Origin: a virus
Length of the DNA stretch: 34,273 bases
Virus record (IMG/VR): IMGVR_UViG_3300033155_001273
Span: 1-34,273 of that record
Strand: one strand, 5' to 3'
In this document: positions 33,900 through 34,273 of the stretch, in pieces
Layout: each line of letters starts with the position of its first letter
Position numbering within the stretch: the stretch's first letter is position 1
Notes under the pieces: model-generated
Database searches by the model: none
Told to the model about the DNA's origin: nothing
What the model saw: the letters and a program-made list of their open reading frames with translations, nothing else
Translations under genes and position numbers: made by a program

Positions 33900-33997
33900 C
33901 TTAGGATAACATGGGTTTCAAATGCTGCCGGCGCAACCCCGTGGTCTGCTAAACCGCGTCTGAGTTTAATTTTTCGTAGTCACACCGACAGCAAAAC

Positions 33998-34081
33998 TGG
34001 GGGGACTGCAGGAATCGAACCCACTAGCGAGAGGCCACCCCGCCCCAGGTAATCCTGGTTCTCGCAACCATGCGCGCCCCC
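33998..34081 (-). tRNA. tRNA-like element (degenerate tRNA or tmRNA-like acceptor/T-arm domain)
   Basis: On the minus strand the RNA begins GGGGGCG and ends AGTCCCCC-CA, giving an acceptor stem of six pairs with one G-U. The 3' part has GTGGG-TTCGATT-CCTGC, a five-pair stem with a classic seven-base T-loop and two wobbles. Total length is 82-84 bases, as in tRNAs with a long variable arm. However, I could not place a five-pair anticodon stem with a seven-base loop. Instead a six-pair helix GCGAGA/TCTCGC encloses a CCAGG-ATTA-CCTGG hairpin, reminiscent of a tmRNA-type tRNA-like domain. It may also be a decayed tRNA. It sits between two genes upstream of the terminase. Confidence 0.4.
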
Positions 34082-34086
34082 ATCAA

Positions 34087-34273
34087 TCATTTACAGGCGT
34101 CTCCGAACGCCTTTTGGGTTGACTCACTGACGATCTCAGCCATCCTTTGGGTCGTCATCATCTTCTTCGCGTCGTCGTAGTTTTCCGGGTGAACGACGAG
34201 GGTTTGTTCGCGCTTCTTGAAATACCGGTGGCGTCTTTCTCGGGCCTCGAGGTACGGCGCCATCGCCGCGGTC
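34087..34273 (-). CDS. Small hypothetical protein, probably 5'-truncated by the window edge
   Basis: The frame is open from the right edge to a TGA at 34087-34089. If the ATG at 34261-34263 is used it encodes 58 residues (APYLEARERRHRYFKKREQT, then a helix DDAKKMMTTQRMAEIV), but the three codons upstream to the edge are also open, so a longer protein is possible. The sequence is basic and helical at the start; no family recognised. It ends five bases before the tRNA-like element. Confidence 0.55.
   Translation of the reverse strand, partial: TAAMAPYLEARERRHRYFKKREQTLVVHPENYDDAKKMMTTQRMAEIVSESTQKAFGDACK

Noticed and set aside
33900-33997. Possible promoter or hairpin (AAAAATTAAAC, GGGTT-AAACCC) upstream of the small terminase
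   Set aside because: No convincing -35/-10 pair at proper spacing and the hairpin is short with a long loop; too weak to annotate.
1-34273. CRISPR array, integrase/attachment site, transposase, or diversity-generating retroelement
   Set aside because: I saw no regularly spaced repeats, no recombinase motifs, no reverse transcriptase, and no template/variable repeat pair in the window.

Overview
The window is a 34-kb piece of a tailed double-stranded DNA phage genome (Caudoviricetes-type virion genes), moderately GC-rich by eye. Every gene I can support lies on the minus strand, so the map reads from right to left. Genes are packed with 1-4 base overlaps (ATGA or TGATG junctions) or short gaps holding strong GGAGG-type Shine-Dalgarno sites, which points to a bacterial host. 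There is no integrase, repressor, replication gene or CRISPR array in view, so lifestyle and host cannot be read from it. The short-tail clues (two nozzle-like proteins, no tape measure, no tail tube or sheath gene, a cassette of internal-virion-like genes) favour a podovirus.

Layout in order of transcription. (1) 34273-33255: end of a small gene, a tRNA-like element, then a putative small terminase. (2) 33255-26389: head module with large terminase, portal, a small overlapping gene, a Pro-rich scaffold candidate, an unknown gene, a decoration-like protein and the major capsid protein, closed by a strong rho-independent terminator at 26333-26380. (3) 26321-25214: three small structural genes. 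(4) 25221-20208: three host-recognition proteins, namely two tandem paralogous right-handed beta-helix tailspikes and one protein built of LamG-like modules. (5) 20223-19380: lysis island with an M15 peptidase endolysin and a two-helix holin candidate. (6) 19380-12083: a zinc-ribbon protein, a connector/adaptor, and large beta-rich structural proteins, one of them broken by a frameshift. (7) 12069-6263: a coiled-coil plus membrane-anchor protein, then two very large tail (nozzle-like) proteins decorated with Asp-box (BNR) repeats. (8) 6261-1: four Gly/Met-rich unknown proteins followed by a giant multidomain protein, open at the left edge, carrying an HESFH zinc-protease motif and a winged-helix-like segment. 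I read section 8 as the internal or ejected protein cassette.

The most interesting points are the giant putative ejected protein, the same LamG-like module appearing inside different tail proteins (apparently inserted into a conserved C-terminal domain in one), the Asp-box propeller-like repeats in both nozzle candidates, a zinc ribbon split by a long insertion, the frameshift near 14820, and the tRNA-like element upstream of the terminase.
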